A stretch of DNA of 64,000 nucleotides from Capsicum annuum (Eukaryota > Streptophyta > Magnoliopsida > Solanales > Solanaceae): NCBI RefSeq assembly GCF_002878395.1, contig NC_061120.1, forward strand, positions 98,594,654-98,658,653, written 5' to 3'. Position 1 is the stretch's first letter. Each line of letters begins with the position of its first letter. Positions 1-11,462 of this stretch are shown here, one piece after another. The translations under genes and the position numbers were made by a program. The notes below the pieces were generated by a model. It saw nothing but the letters and a program-made list of their open reading frames with translations. It had not been told where the DNA came from and searched no databases.

Positions 1-938
1 TAAGTGGTGGATTTTGTAACAATGATCCCCTACTATGGTTTTAAAGCTTTTATATGGCATTATTGTTAATTCATTTAATACTGATGGGTTATAAACACGC
101 GATACTTATGTGATTTATAAAAACAAAATTAGCCTTTAAAGTATTCAGAAAGTTAATCCATGAATCTTATCAGTATACTCAGATATTCATATTCATGATG
201 AGCATTATCAGTTTATATGGTCATAATTACTTGAAATTCCGTATGCACAATTATTTTTAGAGTACCATGACATAAGCTTATCAATTATTAGTTATCAGTG
301 CATGCACTAATTAGTATTTTAGTGTCTTTAAGTTGGGAGTAGGATTTAGCACTAAGTGGGAAGTGTGGGTTTAGTGCATTCTACCTCCACAGAAACAACG
401 TGCCACTATAGGTCTATATTTAATGGCCTCGACAGAGAGTATTTCCCTTTGACAATATGGACTCATTTTAGTGATCATGCCAGTTCAGATTCTATTATGA
501 TAGCAAGTATAGAATAGCCTTCCTCAATGTGGGTCAGACGTTGGACTCCATGATAGCTCATATGGTTTATGTCGGTTATATGATACATCCCACAGTCTTA
601 GTATAGTATTTAGTTTATTCTCAATTTGGTTTGCTTGACCAAGTGCACAAACTTTAAGTCATCCAGTTATATAGTTTACAGTCTTTCAGGTCTCAGACTT
701 ATTTCAAATTACAGATTTATGCTTGGTCTTGCATTCTTAGATATCACAGTTTTCATGCATTCATGTTCATCTATCTCATGTGTATCAGCCTAATCTCATA
801 TCATATACTAGTACATTGAAAGTACTGACAATATACTCTTCTTTGTGCTATGATGTCTTATATCATAGGATCGAACACACAATTTCCCAACTGTCGTTAA
901 ATAGCTCAATATAATTCAGCAGTCGTAGTGGTGAGTCC
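1..938 (+). repeat. Decayed chromovirus LTR fragment
   Basis: The segment reads like the reverse complement of the LTRs of element B (33542-35955), so it belongs to the same broad LTR group but lies on the + strand. Shared landmarks are the stretch around 525-600 (a 'gttggactcc' block, then 'catatggtttatgt', then 'cccacagtc') and the stretch around 925-938 ('gtggtgagtcc'). It stops abruptly where the next element starts at 939. It begins before the window. No coding sequence is visible. Confidence 0.65.
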
Positions 939-2408
939 TAATGAGTGGTGATTTTACCACTTAGTTGCACTCATGATTTGTGCACCTTGCCTTGTTTTGA
1001 ATGAATAAGTGAGACAAAAGTATAATTGAATGCACTAATATCCATATTTTGCTGTCACGAAGGTAATGAGATGAAAAAATATGGATTAGAGCTATAAAAA
1101 GGAACAAAAGAAAGCCATAACAAGCCTCAAATATCGTGATCATGGGTGTCAGCCCATGATTGTACCGAGTGATGCAGGTCAAAGTGTAGTAATTGCATGG
1201 AATTTCCTGCGGTCACTGCACCACGATCGCGTTAAAGAAGCTGGGATCACGACCTAGCGGGAATTCAGCCCAAAGGTAAAACTGGAAATGCACGAACCTG
1301 TCCTAAATTTGCCTAACAAAAGAAGACTCAAACCCTAATCTAAGCATCAATCCGCAACCCTACTTCTCATCCTTATTTTAGGGTTTTGGTAATTTCTTAG
1401 GTCTTGGAGCTAAAATTTGCACTAATTTGAGACAAGAATTAAATTTGGCATCACCCATTGAAGATTCATTGGATTCTAAAGTGTGGTTTGCCCTCTCCAT
1501 ATTTTCTTATGGATCACTTTGATGGAAATATTGGTTTATTAGTGTTTATTATCATTATGATTTACTAGATCTACCTCTTGGGATTATGCTAGAATAGGAT
1601 GCGATTGTGTGTGGATTGTGATATATTTGTGTGTATTTTAGTTTGTTAATAATAGGTTCTATTATGCTTGATTAAATTTATTTGGATTTGTGGGTGAAAG
1701 TACCAGATTCCCAAATGGATTTGATGGACGAAATGCCCATGCTCTTGAAATCTCAAACCATCCTTGAAAAAGGGGTTTTGGGTGAACTTTAGGAACTCAC
1801 ATCATCCGTGAAAGAAGGATGTGGAAATCAAAGAAAGTGTAGATAATTATGTGTATAGTTTTCTAATCTATCACTATCATAGACATAAGGGTGGTTGAGA
1901 AGTTAACTATACTATGGTTATCATCCTAGAAATAGGGATACCCAATTGAGGTATTGGGTTGTTTCAATTGACAGACTCATTAGGTACTCGAAAGGGTCAA
2001 TGGGCGACATCTTTGAGGTTTTGTTGAAAAACTATCCTCTAATACCTTAAACCTAGCCTACCGCATCATCAATGCTTAGAATTTACATTGAATTGTCATA
2101 TTCCCAGGTATATCTATCCCCTAGGAAAGCATAGTCCCAAGATCCATTTTAATTGATTATACTCTAATTATTCTTAGTCTCAAATTAGTCACTTACAAGC
2201 CAATGAATTACTCTCACATTAGCAAACATTGAAAACCCCCAAACAATCTTGTACCATCGATTTGAACTTAGCAAGTAACTTCTCTTTCGAACTTACTCAA
2301 CTGCCACTCATATTGTTCCTCGTGGATTTGACCTAGAATCTTAGTTGGGTAAATATATTGACAACAACTACCTTGCGCTTAAATTAACATGTAAGTTGAG
2401 CATTATCA
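939..2408 (+). repeat. 5' LTR of the Athila/Tat-like element
   Basis: It starts with 'taatgagtgg' (TG of a normal LTR decayed to TA) and ends near 'cattatca', directly before the primer site. The first 390 bp align with 5853-6252. It contains a CG-rich patch at about 1210-1260 with several 'cgatcgcg'/'cacgac' motifs. The end is placed from the primer site and could be off by a few bases. Confidence 0.7.
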
Positions 2409-2411
2409 AAA

Positions 2412-2432
2412 TAGTACCGTTATCGAGGAACC
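2412..2432 (+). promoter_or_regulatory. Degenerate primer-binding site, tRNA-Asp type
   Basis: 'tagtaccgttatcgagga' lines up with the 3' end complement of plant tRNA-Asp (TGGCGCCGTTGCCGGGGA). Most differences are C-to-T or G-to-A changes, the pattern left by deamination of methylated cytosine. Its place directly after the 5' LTR supports the call. Confidence 0.7.
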
Positions 2433-2558
2433 ATTTGCCGTATTGAGTTAGTTTTGAATTTTAGCTTACTTGGTTTGGTTAAAACTTGTAAATATTTGTT
2501 AGTTATTTTCTTTTTCTTCTTGTCTTAGTTAGATTTTTATTTTTTCTTATTTGTCACT

Positions 2559-3398
2559 ATGGTATCTTGGAATGAACGTGAGATCAGTGGTTGGAAATCT
2601 TATCGTGACAATCCATGTCCATATTATAATGGACCCCACCTTTGTTAAGATTGTACATATACTCCCAGGAGAGATATGTGTGCACCATGTACATCCTATG
2701 AGGAGTATAGTTGTTCTCTACATGGCAGTCGAAATGGATGTTGAAGAAATTACTCAAACATCCCCTGCCCCCATTATAATAACTACGTTTCTAGTTCTTC
2801 TCATGATTCTAATAGGTCTTATGAGAAAGAAAGGGAAGAACAAAGTGCAAAAAATATTGGTGTTGAAGCAATGCTTCAATATATCTTGGAAAGGGTGACA
2901 TCAATGGAGGATAACTTATGACATTGGAGTGATTATCCAAATACCCTCTTCCCTTATTATGCTAACCCAAATGCTAGCTCTTCTTATGGATTTGAAAGGT
3001 CCCAGGACTAAGAAAGAGAAGAACAAATCACAAAAAATATTGGTGTTGAAGCAATGCTTCAATGTATCTTTGACTTGACAACAACGGTAGAGGAGGTAGC
3101 AACTCTTATACTTCAATCTATGGGGGCATTTAATGAGGAAAATAAGAAGATAGAATACATGTAGGTCAATCATTCTAATACTGTGATCATGTCCACACTT
3201 CTAAAGGAGCTTGACATTGAAGAATCCTTGGTGATTTCCCAACTAACCGAGCACAATATGGTTGAAAATTCCAGAATAAAGGAAATAGTGCTAGAGTCAA
3301 TAGAAGAAATCAAGAAAATTCTATATGAAGACTCTAGCCCATTTCGGGGTGAAGATGACTAATGGAATGCAACTCAAAAATTAAAGGAAAATCCCCAT
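2559..3398 (+). pseudogene. gag-like remnant with internal duplication
   Basis: From ATG at 2559 one frame reads MVSWNEREISGWKSYRD and then NPCPYYNG, continuing through several stop codons to about 3380. The product is polar and rich in Asn, Ser, Tyr and Glu, with heptad-like Glu/Leu stretches near the end, as in the C-terminal gag part of Athila/Tat non-autonomous elements. A block containing KNIGVEAMLQ occurs twice, 183 bp (61 codons) apart, so a tandem duplication preserved the frame. No zinc knuckle is visible. I infer gag from position and composition; I do not recognise a named domain. Stops at several points make it non-functional. Confidence 0.5.
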
Positions 3399-5828
3399 TA
3401 GAACCACTTTAGTGGATTTGATGAAAGACAATCCACCTAACCATGTGATGAATATTTGAGAGAAAGAGCAATTTCCTGATATTTTGGAGTAGGCATGCTA
3501 AATCCTCAATGTTGAAGGCCAAGAAGCTTGAAGACCTATGCCTAAGTAGAGGATTTCCAATGCTCTCACCGTTACCCAATGAACCCACATGAATATTTTG
3601 TGCAATATTAGATAAACGGTTCAAGTCTTCAAAATATAGTGATCGAGCATGCATCACTGTACCATTAATTTTATCACAAGAACCTCGGAGATAGAATGAC
3701 CAAAATATGGGTAGAAATTTGAAATCCTCTAAGTGGAGACACAAATGAGGATCAAAGAAGTTTTGCGTTGCGATGTTAAACCAATAGTTTGATGGAAAGT
3801 AACCCATCATTATAATGTTTACATGATTTATTTTTGAATAATTCACATAATTTTGATGTTATGCAGGGACTTTGGATAGGATTGGAAGCTAAAAATAGGG
3901 GAAAATCAAGTTTGAGAAGTGTGGCATCCCTGAAGAAAACAGGGTAAAACAGGGGTGCAAAATGCCTCAGGTACCGTGATCGCGACCTGAGGATCACGAT
4001 CACAATACTGTGATTGCGGTATATATTCCTTGATTTCAATACCGCGATTGTGGCATATATGTCATGATTGCGACATTCTCTCCAACCTATACCTTGGTTA
4101 TCACTATGGTTTTAGGGGGCCCTTTAACCTTTTTATGCTTTTATGTTATGTAGTGAGGTCACTACAAGCTTTATAATTGGTGGTGTGGCCCTACACTTGT
4201 GTGTATTCAATGGTTTGCAATAATCGAACTTAGTTCACTCAACGCATGAAAATTTTGTGAATTGATTATTTTCGTTTATAGTTTTCTATTTTTTTAATAA
4301 TAATATTGAATGAGTTTATCCCTATGATAGTCTGAGTGACATCATTCTTATGGGAAAAGCATCGTGCCAGGGTTTTGAACAATGGATAAATTCAGGGTTG
4401 CACTCATACCATTGGTGAAGTCTGAGTAACCATATAGTTGGTTTTGCCATATTAAGCCAAAATGTGAATTTAAGTATTTGGTTGTAGCCATGAGTTAGCA
4501 AATTGAGCGTGGTACATATGCAAAATAAACAACCCCCGTCGTCCAAAACTTTTCAAAAAAAATTAAGGGCATGGACGTAAGCAACCTTGTCACAAAACTC
4601 TTTCCCTTTTTGCGACTCCACAAATATTGACATGTTAATATTGATAGATTCTCTATTTTTGCCTCCTATGGGAGGGGCATTCGAGCTCCCTTGGCGAATG
4701 TTTCATGCTGCATTCATCTCTTTTATACTTGTGTTATCTATAACTTGCCTCTTTAGTCTTTCAAAGCTAATTCTAATTGCATGGGGTTGGAGAAATAATC
4801 TTTGGCCATCTTTGTGACTTTGGAACCCAGTCTAGCCGAAAGCCTACCCGTGCGTGATTGCAATCTCTATTTACCTACTTTGAGCCTTTGGACCTTTCTT
4901 TGGCAAACATTTTACAAGCCATGACCCGTTCTTTCTATCCCTCTTTTGGACCACACCCTCCTTGAACTTAAAATACAGCATTAGGCTATAAAGCGTAAGT
5001 TGGTGGTGGTGAAAGTTAATGGAAGAAATTTTAGGGCCACGAAGTGTTAGTAAAATGCCAAATGTGCCTAAGTGTTGAAAATAAAGGAATAGAAAAAGAA
5101 AGATTCTAATAAAGGAAAAAATTGCATTAAAATTGCAAGATATACAAATAGAAGAAAATGGGTGAACAATAAAAGGCAAATTAGGCATATATAAAAGGAG
5201 AGAAAACAAAGAGGAGTGGTCCATAGTCAAAAAAGCACAGTAAATAGTTTGATGTAGAGTTCAAGGGAGGGTGTAGTTTTGTTGTCCCAAATGATATCCT
5301 GCCCTACACCAAACCTACGTTACAAGCTTAGAAATTCCTTCGAGATCTCTAACCATGTACTTTCTTTATAATGGCGATTAAAAATAGTGGAAAGCCTATG
5401 GTATGACACTTGTTGCATAGAGATTTCTTTTGCGAGGAAGAGAGTTTTTGCACTTAAAATTCGTTGTTACATATTTGGTTGTTTGGTGTATGGAATTATC
5501 TTTCTTATGAGGTTAGCATGTGAATAAGTTGAAGAGGGTAATTTTGTCACCTCTAGAGCAATGAGGAAGGTGGAGTACAGCGTTGTTGTTTTTAAAAGAG
5601 AGTCACTTTTAGAGTGTTAATTTTGATTGATTCGTTTCTCTTTAAAGTCTAGTACATCCTAGGATATTTCATTATATGATAAGGGGTGTAGTGGAAGATA
5701 GATTATCCCATGTGCAATAAGCTAATTGACGTAGTGAATAAGGCTGAATTCATTGTATTCTTTAAGGAATGAAGTTTGGGCATAGATGATTGTGTCTCAT
5801 AGTAAGAGGTAGTGTTGCTTGAGGACAA
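3399..5828. other. Non-coding interior of the Athila/Tat-like element
   Basis: No frame gives a recognisable protein. A CG-rich block at about 3965-4075 repeats short 'gtgatcgcga', 'tcacgatcac' and 'accgcgattg' motifs, resembling the patch inside the LTR at 1210-1260. The rest is AT-rich with poly-A/T runs. Short open frames on both strands look like chance. Confidence 0.55.
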
Positions 5829-5852
5829 GGAAAATCTTTAAGTTGGGGTTGT

Positions 5853-6252
5853 TAATGAGTGGTGATTTTACCTCTCACTCGCACTTATAATTTGTGCACT
5901 GTACCTTGTTTTGAATGAATAAAGTTAGACATAAGTGTGATTAAATACACTAATATCCATATTAAGGTGATGAGATGAAAAGATGTCGATTGGAGCTACA
6001 AAAAGGAACAAAATAAAGCAAAGAACTGTAGTTGAAGACCTGGACCATAATATGGCCTCAGTTATTGCGACTCCAAGTTAAGCAACTCAAAGTGATGCGA
6101 TTATGTGGAATTTCCTACGGCCGCTTTACCACGGTCGTATTAAAGACACCAAGCTCACGTCCTAGCGGGATTTTAGCCCAAGGGCAAAACTATAAATACA
6201 CGAAGTTGTCCCAAATTTTCCCTTCAGAAAAAGACTCAATTCCTAATCCAAG
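5853..6252 (+). repeat. Truncated 3' LTR of the Athila/Tat-like element
   Basis: Homologous to 939-1340 with many substitutions, including the CG patch ('cggccgctttaccacgg' at about 6119). Homology stops near 6252. It is preceded by 'aagttggggttgt' at 5840-5852, the expected polypurine tract region. Confidence 0.75.
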
Positions 6253-7510
6253 GAAATAGTAGAAGCTAAGATGATGGACGCTATAGAGTGGTTCGGGAGA
6301 GAGCTATATAGGCATATTTATAGTGCTGAATCCTAGATGGGAGCACGACTATGTAAGGTCTAGGTACTTGACTTATTGGGCCCATGCAGGGAGTTGGCGA
6401 CGTTGAGATTAGAGGTGAGCATTTTAGCTGAGATCCATATTGTAGTCATCCCGCCGATAATTCTTTCTTTAATACAGCCGTTGTTGAGACCAGCGCAACT
6501 AATTTTTAATCTTTTTACTGAGGATGATGAGACCTAGACTACTAGGTCTAAGCTATGATGTAAATAGGTAGATTAGGGTAACTCAGACAAGGATTTTAGG
6601 TAGGCCTTGAAGAAGGCCACCACAGAGTTTGTCATTCAGCTTTGTATTGATGAGTGGAGGCATGGCAAGATGGAATTAGGTACCTCTTCTAGACATGCAA
6701 AACCAATATATCCTAGCGATGAGTTGCAATATGCCTCAACTGGAGAAGATCCCACTTCTGATGCCTAGAGAATCCTAGGTATGTTCCTACACGAATTTTT
6801 GTTATTTTCTAGTAAACAGTGGGTACAGTGCATTAGCTTTAAGTTGGGATGGGGGTGTACCAAACCAAAGGTAGTTTTTGTTGTTGTGTCTCTTTTCTCC
6901 AGGTTGTACTATCATAGTAGTGCCAGAATGTTTGGATATTGTGTTTTGTCGTGATGAGTGTTATATGTTTTTTTGTTTAATTAGAAGAAAACTAAGGAAC
7001 CTAAGTGCAGTCAAAATATTTTGAGTTGTTTTTATGTGTTTGTGAAATATGAACCCCTTCTAACATTTTTGTAAACTAAAGTGTTGTGAATATATGTATG
7101 ACCATTTTTTAATCTTGTCATGGCATTAGTATTAGGGACAAAGTTACCATATCTTAGCATTGCATGAACCGGATAAGTAGTAGTTGATAATTTAATCTTG
7201 TACCATGTGTGCAAGGCATTTACCTAGTTGACTTTGTGAATTTAATCTAGAACTTGCCCGGTTAGACTTGCCTATGTTGTGAGATAGTTGGTTAAGACAT
7301 TATCATAGGATATGTTTGAATAAGTCCACTCTTAGCCTAAAAGACCAACCAAAAGAGAATAAGTATCTCTTTTATTTAGTTTTCTCTTTTTTCCCTCCTT
7401 CAAAATAATAAAGCATAGGCATTTCTACTACTATTAGAATTTTCTGAAAGGTATCCATCCCCAATTAGAGCCTAAGTTGATCTGTTTTCTTTCTTTCACC
7501 TGTTCACCTT
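6253..7510. other. Unclassified repeat debris
   Basis: This stretch separates the truncated 3' LTR from the giant LARD-like element. At 6836-6860 it contains 'gctttaagttgggatggggg', which resembles the tract just before a 3' LTR in Athila/Tat elements. It may therefore be the 3' end and part of the LTR of another such element. No long open frame or recognisable domain. Confidence 0.4.
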
Positions 7511-7733
7511 TGTCACAACCCAATTTCTCAGATCAAGATGGATCCTACTATAACCCACTAGTAGGCAAGTCAAACCCATAGTACAAAACAGGTAGTAATG
7601 GACTATCCAACTAGATAAAGGCAAGAATATGAAAAGGATGAAGGTAGATTTCAAATACATAATATAGTCCCAAAACCTAGTGGTGTCAATATAAATGGTT
7701 CTATATAACAAGAATCCAAAGTGAAGTCCAAAT

Positions 7734-7740
7734 GAATATA
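7734..7740. repeat. Left target-site duplication of the LINE
   Basis: 'gaatata' here is repeated at 11456-11462 directly after the LINE poly-A tail. The uninterrupted paralogue at about 27970 reads 'caaatgaatttactaatac', which confirms the junction. Confidence 0.75.
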
Positions 7741-7814
7741 TTGAAACAGCCATCCCCTTCCTAAGTAGGTAGAATTGACACCCCAATGGGGTCATACAAT
7801 AATCAATTAGCTAT

Positions 7815-8060
7815 GACTGAATCCCTAATTTCTATACTGATTGCAACATTTATGGACATATAATAGATGGTTGTCCATATAAGACTAAGCAAGTGAATCA
7901 GCCAGAAGTCCAACAACAGCAGCAAAGAAGGAGAAGGAATAGAAGGCATAGGGTGATAGTCCAGAGATGGGAACCTAAGGAGAGTGAGGATCCTATCCAT
8001 GATACAGCTCAGGAACTGCCAGGTGAGACTAACAATAAGAAAGGATCAAAAGAACATAGA
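7815..8060 (+). pseudogene. LINE ORF1 C-terminal remnant with zinc knuckle
   Basis: Translation around 7826-7876 gives FYTDCNIYGHIIDGCPYK. The spacing fits the CX2CX4HX4C nucleic-acid-binding knuckle of plant LINE ORF1, with the first Cys changed to Tyr. A stretch rich in Gln and Arg follows, as is usual after the knuckle. The N-terminal RNA-recognition part of ORF1 is missing, consistent with 5' truncation. In an intact element the protein would coat the LINE RNA. The identification rests on one short motif plus its place just before the endonuclease. Confidence 0.6.
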
Positions 8061-8226
8061 GGGGAATAAAGGAAAACTCCATAGGAAGAGATCAACTATG
8101 ATTTGCCTACAACGCATGCCCCTATCAATGCTCAGATAGTTCAGAGAACACAGAAAAGGGAAGGATATTGAAGGTGAGCAAGTAGAGTAGTAAATGAGGT
8201 GGGAGTCAATTCCAACCATCATGATT

Positions 8227-9100
8227 TTTTTCTCATGGAACATAAGAGGACCAAGCAAGACCTTCAAATAGAATTATTTGAAACTCTTTTTGAGGAAGAA
8301 TAAGGTAGAGGTAATGGGGGTAATAGAAACTAGAAGTTAAGAAGCATAATCCTACTAGGATAAAGGTTAGTATAGATAAAGACTAGACTGTGAATTACAA
8401 CTATTGTCAGCCTACAAATGGGAGGATTTGGCTATTGTGGATACAATATATGCAGGTGTTACAGGTGGAACCACAATATATTCACTGCTATCTAAACAAT
8501 GTAACTTCCAACATTTCTTTTTTACTAATGATAGTATATGCTAGTAATGATTTGGGTGAGAGGCAAGAGCTATGGAGGAAACTCTTAAATATAGGAACCC
8601 AGGTCCAAAGGGAGTGTCTAGTATAAAGGGATTTCAGTAATGTCTTGAGATATAAGGATAGGATTGGTTCTCCAATAACTCAAAATGATGTGTAAGGATT
8701 CAAGGATATGGTGGAAACAAACGTCTTTACCCACCTAAAGGCTACAGGGAGTCAATTCACATGGTGTAATAAACAGGTTGGAGCTAATAGAGTATATAGT
8801 AAGATAGATTGGGAATTTGGCAATTATTGGTGGCTGTAGAGGCATGGCCACATAGATTCTAACTATATGATACCCAAAGTATCTGACCACTCCCCTATAC
8901 TAATTAATTTCCAGGGGTCAACTCCAAAAGCTTTACTTCCTAAACCTTTCAAACTTTATACTATAGTAATGAGCCATCCAGAGTTCAAGCATAAGGTGAG
9001 AGAGACATGGTCTACTTTGGTCTAGGGTAACCCTATGAAGGTGTTGTGGGGGGAACTAAGAGTTGTAAAAGTAGAAATAAATGATTTAAATATTTATTAT
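8227..9100 (+). pseudogene. LINE apurinic-type endonuclease remnant
   Basis: At 8234 the frame reads FSWNIRGPSKTFK, the N-terminal Asn-containing motif of LINE endonucleases. VMGVIETRS follows at about 8308, including the catalytic Glu in 'IETR'. Further on come NGRIWLLW (8409), RDFSNVL (8629, where intact copies usually read GDFN), a TWCN block (8759) and SDHSPILI (8882) with the catalytic Asp-His pair. The domain is laid out in the normal order over roughly 220 codons. Several in-frame stops and at least one frameshift break it. In a live element it would nick target DNA to prime reverse transcription. Confidence 0.8.
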
Positions 9101-9119
9101 GTTTCTTATTAACAAAATT

Positions 9120-10480
9120 TGGAGAATGCTATACAAAGTCTGGAAAGAGCTCAAGCTGAAATTATTGTAAACCCAAGGAACTCAGCATTGTTTGACCAGG
9201 AAAAAAATGCTATAGCTGAGGTTGAAAAGTGGAGTTCCATAGAGGATCAAGTGTATAGAAAAAAATCTAGAGCTACATGGATCAAATAAGTAGATTTTAA
9301 TACTAGATATTTCCACGCCCAGTGGAAAATTAGATCTAGTACAAATGTTGTTAACTCAATTTATAATGATCCAGGTATAAAGTTGACTGATCCTGGAGAT
9401 GTTGATGAAGAGTTCATAACATCCTTCTCCAATCTTATGGGACAGGAGGGAAAAGTGCACCCTTAGCCAAATGCAGAGATAGTTTAGTGGGTATTGCCTA
9501 ACTAGAAAGCAACAAATGTTACTGATTTAATACGTGACAACTGAGGAAGTACAGACAACAATCAAATTGATGCCAAAGAAGAAAGCCCTAGGTGTAGATG
9601 GGTTCCCAATTGAATTCTTTACAACATGTTGGGATGAGGTATAATATTATTTGTTAAATGTTGATTTTCATTTCTTCAACACCAGTTAGTTGGGAAATGG
9701 TTTCAATTGCACAACAGTAACCTTGGTTCATAAAATGCCCCCTACTTATGTAAAAGATTACAGACCCATTGCTTGTTATACCATATGCTATAAGATAATC
9801 ACCAAAGTGCTTATTGGTAGGCTGAAAAAAGTAATTGGTGACTTGATAGGTAAAGCTCAATCTGCATTTATTAAGGAAAGAATAATAAGTGATAATATTC
9901 TGTTTGCACATGAAATATTTAATAGCTACAACAAAAAAGGTATTTCATCCTAGATGCAAGAAAGTGGGGGCCATTCATGTGTGTTTTGTTGATGATCTAC
10001 AGCTATTCTGTAAGGCTGATTTAGTCTCTATTAGACGGATGAACTAGGCCTTCATGAAATTCTCCCAAGCATCAGGGTTGTAGGTAAATGTTGACCAAAG
10101 TTCTCTCTTCCTAGCTAGAGTTACTGAACAACAAAAAAGAGGTATACTAGAAGAAATAGGCTACAATACAGGAGTGTTCCCTTTTAAATATCTAGGGGTT
10201 CCCACTGTTGCTAGGAAGCTGTCAATAGCACTTTGTTGGCCACTACTAGTAAAGATCACAGCAAGAGTTACATACTGGTCTGCTAAGTTTTTGAGCTATG
10301 CAGGGAGGTTACAACTTATAAAAGCAGTGATATTCAGGATGCAATCTTATTGGGCTCAAGTTTTCCCTATCTCAAGGAAGGTGGTGAAGTGTACAGAGGC
10401 AATCTCCAGAACTTAATTATGGACAAGGCAAGCTGAGGTATCAAAAAAGGCATTAGTTACTTAGAAACTTTTCACAGTTA
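9120..10480 (+). pseudogene. LINE reverse transcriptase remnant with internal deletion
   Basis: At 9735-9955 one frame reads through VKDYRPIACYTICYKII, GKAQSAFIKERIISDNILF and AHEIF, the conserved first RT blocks of plant L1 elements. The next recognisable piece is FVDDLQLF (9985-10008), the catalytic Asp-Asp box, in another frame. Roughly 110 codons expected between them (the AYD block and the GLRQGDP-type block) are absent. After the box come FKYLGVP (10185) and a thumb region. An A-to-V change in the box (FADD to FVDD) and many stops are seen. The protein could not function. Confidence 0.85.
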
Positions 10481-10811
10481 GCTGGTGGACTAAATGTGAA
10501 AAACTTTTTACTGTGGAATAAGGCTACAATTACAAACCACCTATGGGCTCTAGAACTAAAGAAAAAGTGTCTGTGGATAAAATGGCTTCACAGTTTTTAC
10601 ATAAAACAATAGGCTCTAGATCATATGCCTCTACCCAAGAATGTGTCTTGGGTGCTTCGAAAGATAATAAATGTCAGGAAACTGGTAATGGAATTACAAG
10701 TAGTGTAGAAGGATTTGCTGAGTAGGCTACTAGTGTTACAAAAAGAAGAAAAGTTTAGCATCAAAAAACTCTATCTACTGCAGCTACCTTAACATCAAAA
10801 AGCACATTGTA

Positions 10812-11262
10812 AGATGTTGATCCTATACCCTAATATGCAACCTATCCATAAGTTCAACATGTGGCTAGCCCAACAAAAGAGACTGGCAATAGTGGACAAG
10901 TTGATAAAGATAGGGATACAGGTCCCCAAAACCTGTTTCTTCTGTAGACTAGAAGATGAGGTATTTGACCATCTTTTCTTTGCTTGTAGCATAACAAAAG
11001 GAATAAGGAGCAAAATACTTATATGGCTGGGTTAGAATAGAAGTGTGGGAAGCTGGGAGATAGAGATAGATTGGATTTTGAAAGGTATGAAACAAGTTCC
11101 TTCTCTCTGGGAAATAACTGCATCAGGTTTAAGCATGATGGTATACTCTATTTGGAGAGCAAGGAACAACCTCAGATTCCATAAGGTGAACTACTCAAGT
11201 GATAAAATTTGTAGAGATATTGCAATTCATATACACTCAATAGGGGTTCATGTTGCAAGATA
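10812..11262 (+). pseudogene. LINE C-terminal zf-RVT-like domain
   Basis: The frame at 10814-11035 includes KFNMWLAQQKRLAIVDKL and then CFFCRLEDEVFDHLFFACS, a Cys/His arrangement typical of the zf-RVT domain after plant LINE reverse transcriptases. A second open stretch (11045-11262) holds SIWRARNNLRFH, also typical of the extreme C-terminus. A stop and short gap separate the two. The 3' UTR follows to the A-rich tail. Confidence 0.8.
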
Positions 11263-11455
11263 GAAGAAGCATTTAAAGTCTATAAACTCATATCCCTAAT
11301 ATTTTTTATTAAATTAGTTAGTAGGCTCAAATGTAATAAGTTGTGTATGTATATGATATTGAACAGTGTTAGAGAGGGTGATTGGTCAGCAATCATTATG
11401 CTTTGTAAAGAACTATACTTTTTGGTGAAATAAAACTACAATTTACCAAAAAAAA

Positions 11456-11462
11456 GAATATA
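11456..11462. repeat. Right target-site duplication of the LINE
   Basis: 'gaatata' directly follows the A-run at 11449-11455 and matches 7734-7740. Confidence 0.75.

Larger units (their letters stand above)
939..6252 (+). mobile_element. Athila/Tat-like non-autonomous LTR retrotransposon (LARD-type), 3'-truncated
   Basis: Two copies of one LTR start with the same 'taatgagtggtgatttta' at 939 and 5853. The first is followed by a degenerate tRNA-Asp-type primer site, the usual arrangement in Athila/Tat elements. The interior holds one gag-like remnant (2559-3398) and then about 2.4 kb without recognisable protease, RT, RNase H or integrase, so the copy was probably non-autonomous. Just before the 3' LTR is 'taagttgggg', the purine-rich tract position typical of this group. 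The 3' LTR matches the 5' LTR only to about 6252 and is then replaced by unrelated sequence, so no target duplication can be checked. Confidence 0.75.
7741..11455 (+). mobile_element. Degenerate plant L1-type LINE with poly-A tail and target duplications
   Basis: On the + strand the order is: gag-type knuckle, endonuclease, reverse transcriptase, C-terminal zf-RVT-like domain, 3' UTR and an A-rich tail ending at 11455. It sits inside the LARD LTR between two copies of 'gaatata'. The element is 3.7 kb, short for an intact L1 (6-7 kb): most of ORF1 is missing and the RT has an internal deletion. Dozens of stops make it inactive. No LTRs are present. Confidence 0.85.

Noticed and set aside
2551..2898. 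115-codon + strand frame starting at TTG
   Set aside because: It is out of frame with the gag-like reading from ATG 2559, which carries the repeated KNIGVEAMLQ block.
3409..4039. Two overlapping - strand frames of 145 and 87 codons
   Set aside because: Low complexity, no domain, inside a non-coding LARD interior; length is within chance for AT-rich DNA with few stops in this frame.
4871..5230. 119-codon - strand frame rich in Phe and Leu
   Set aside because: Hydrophobic because it is antisense to an A-rich stretch; no family resemblance.
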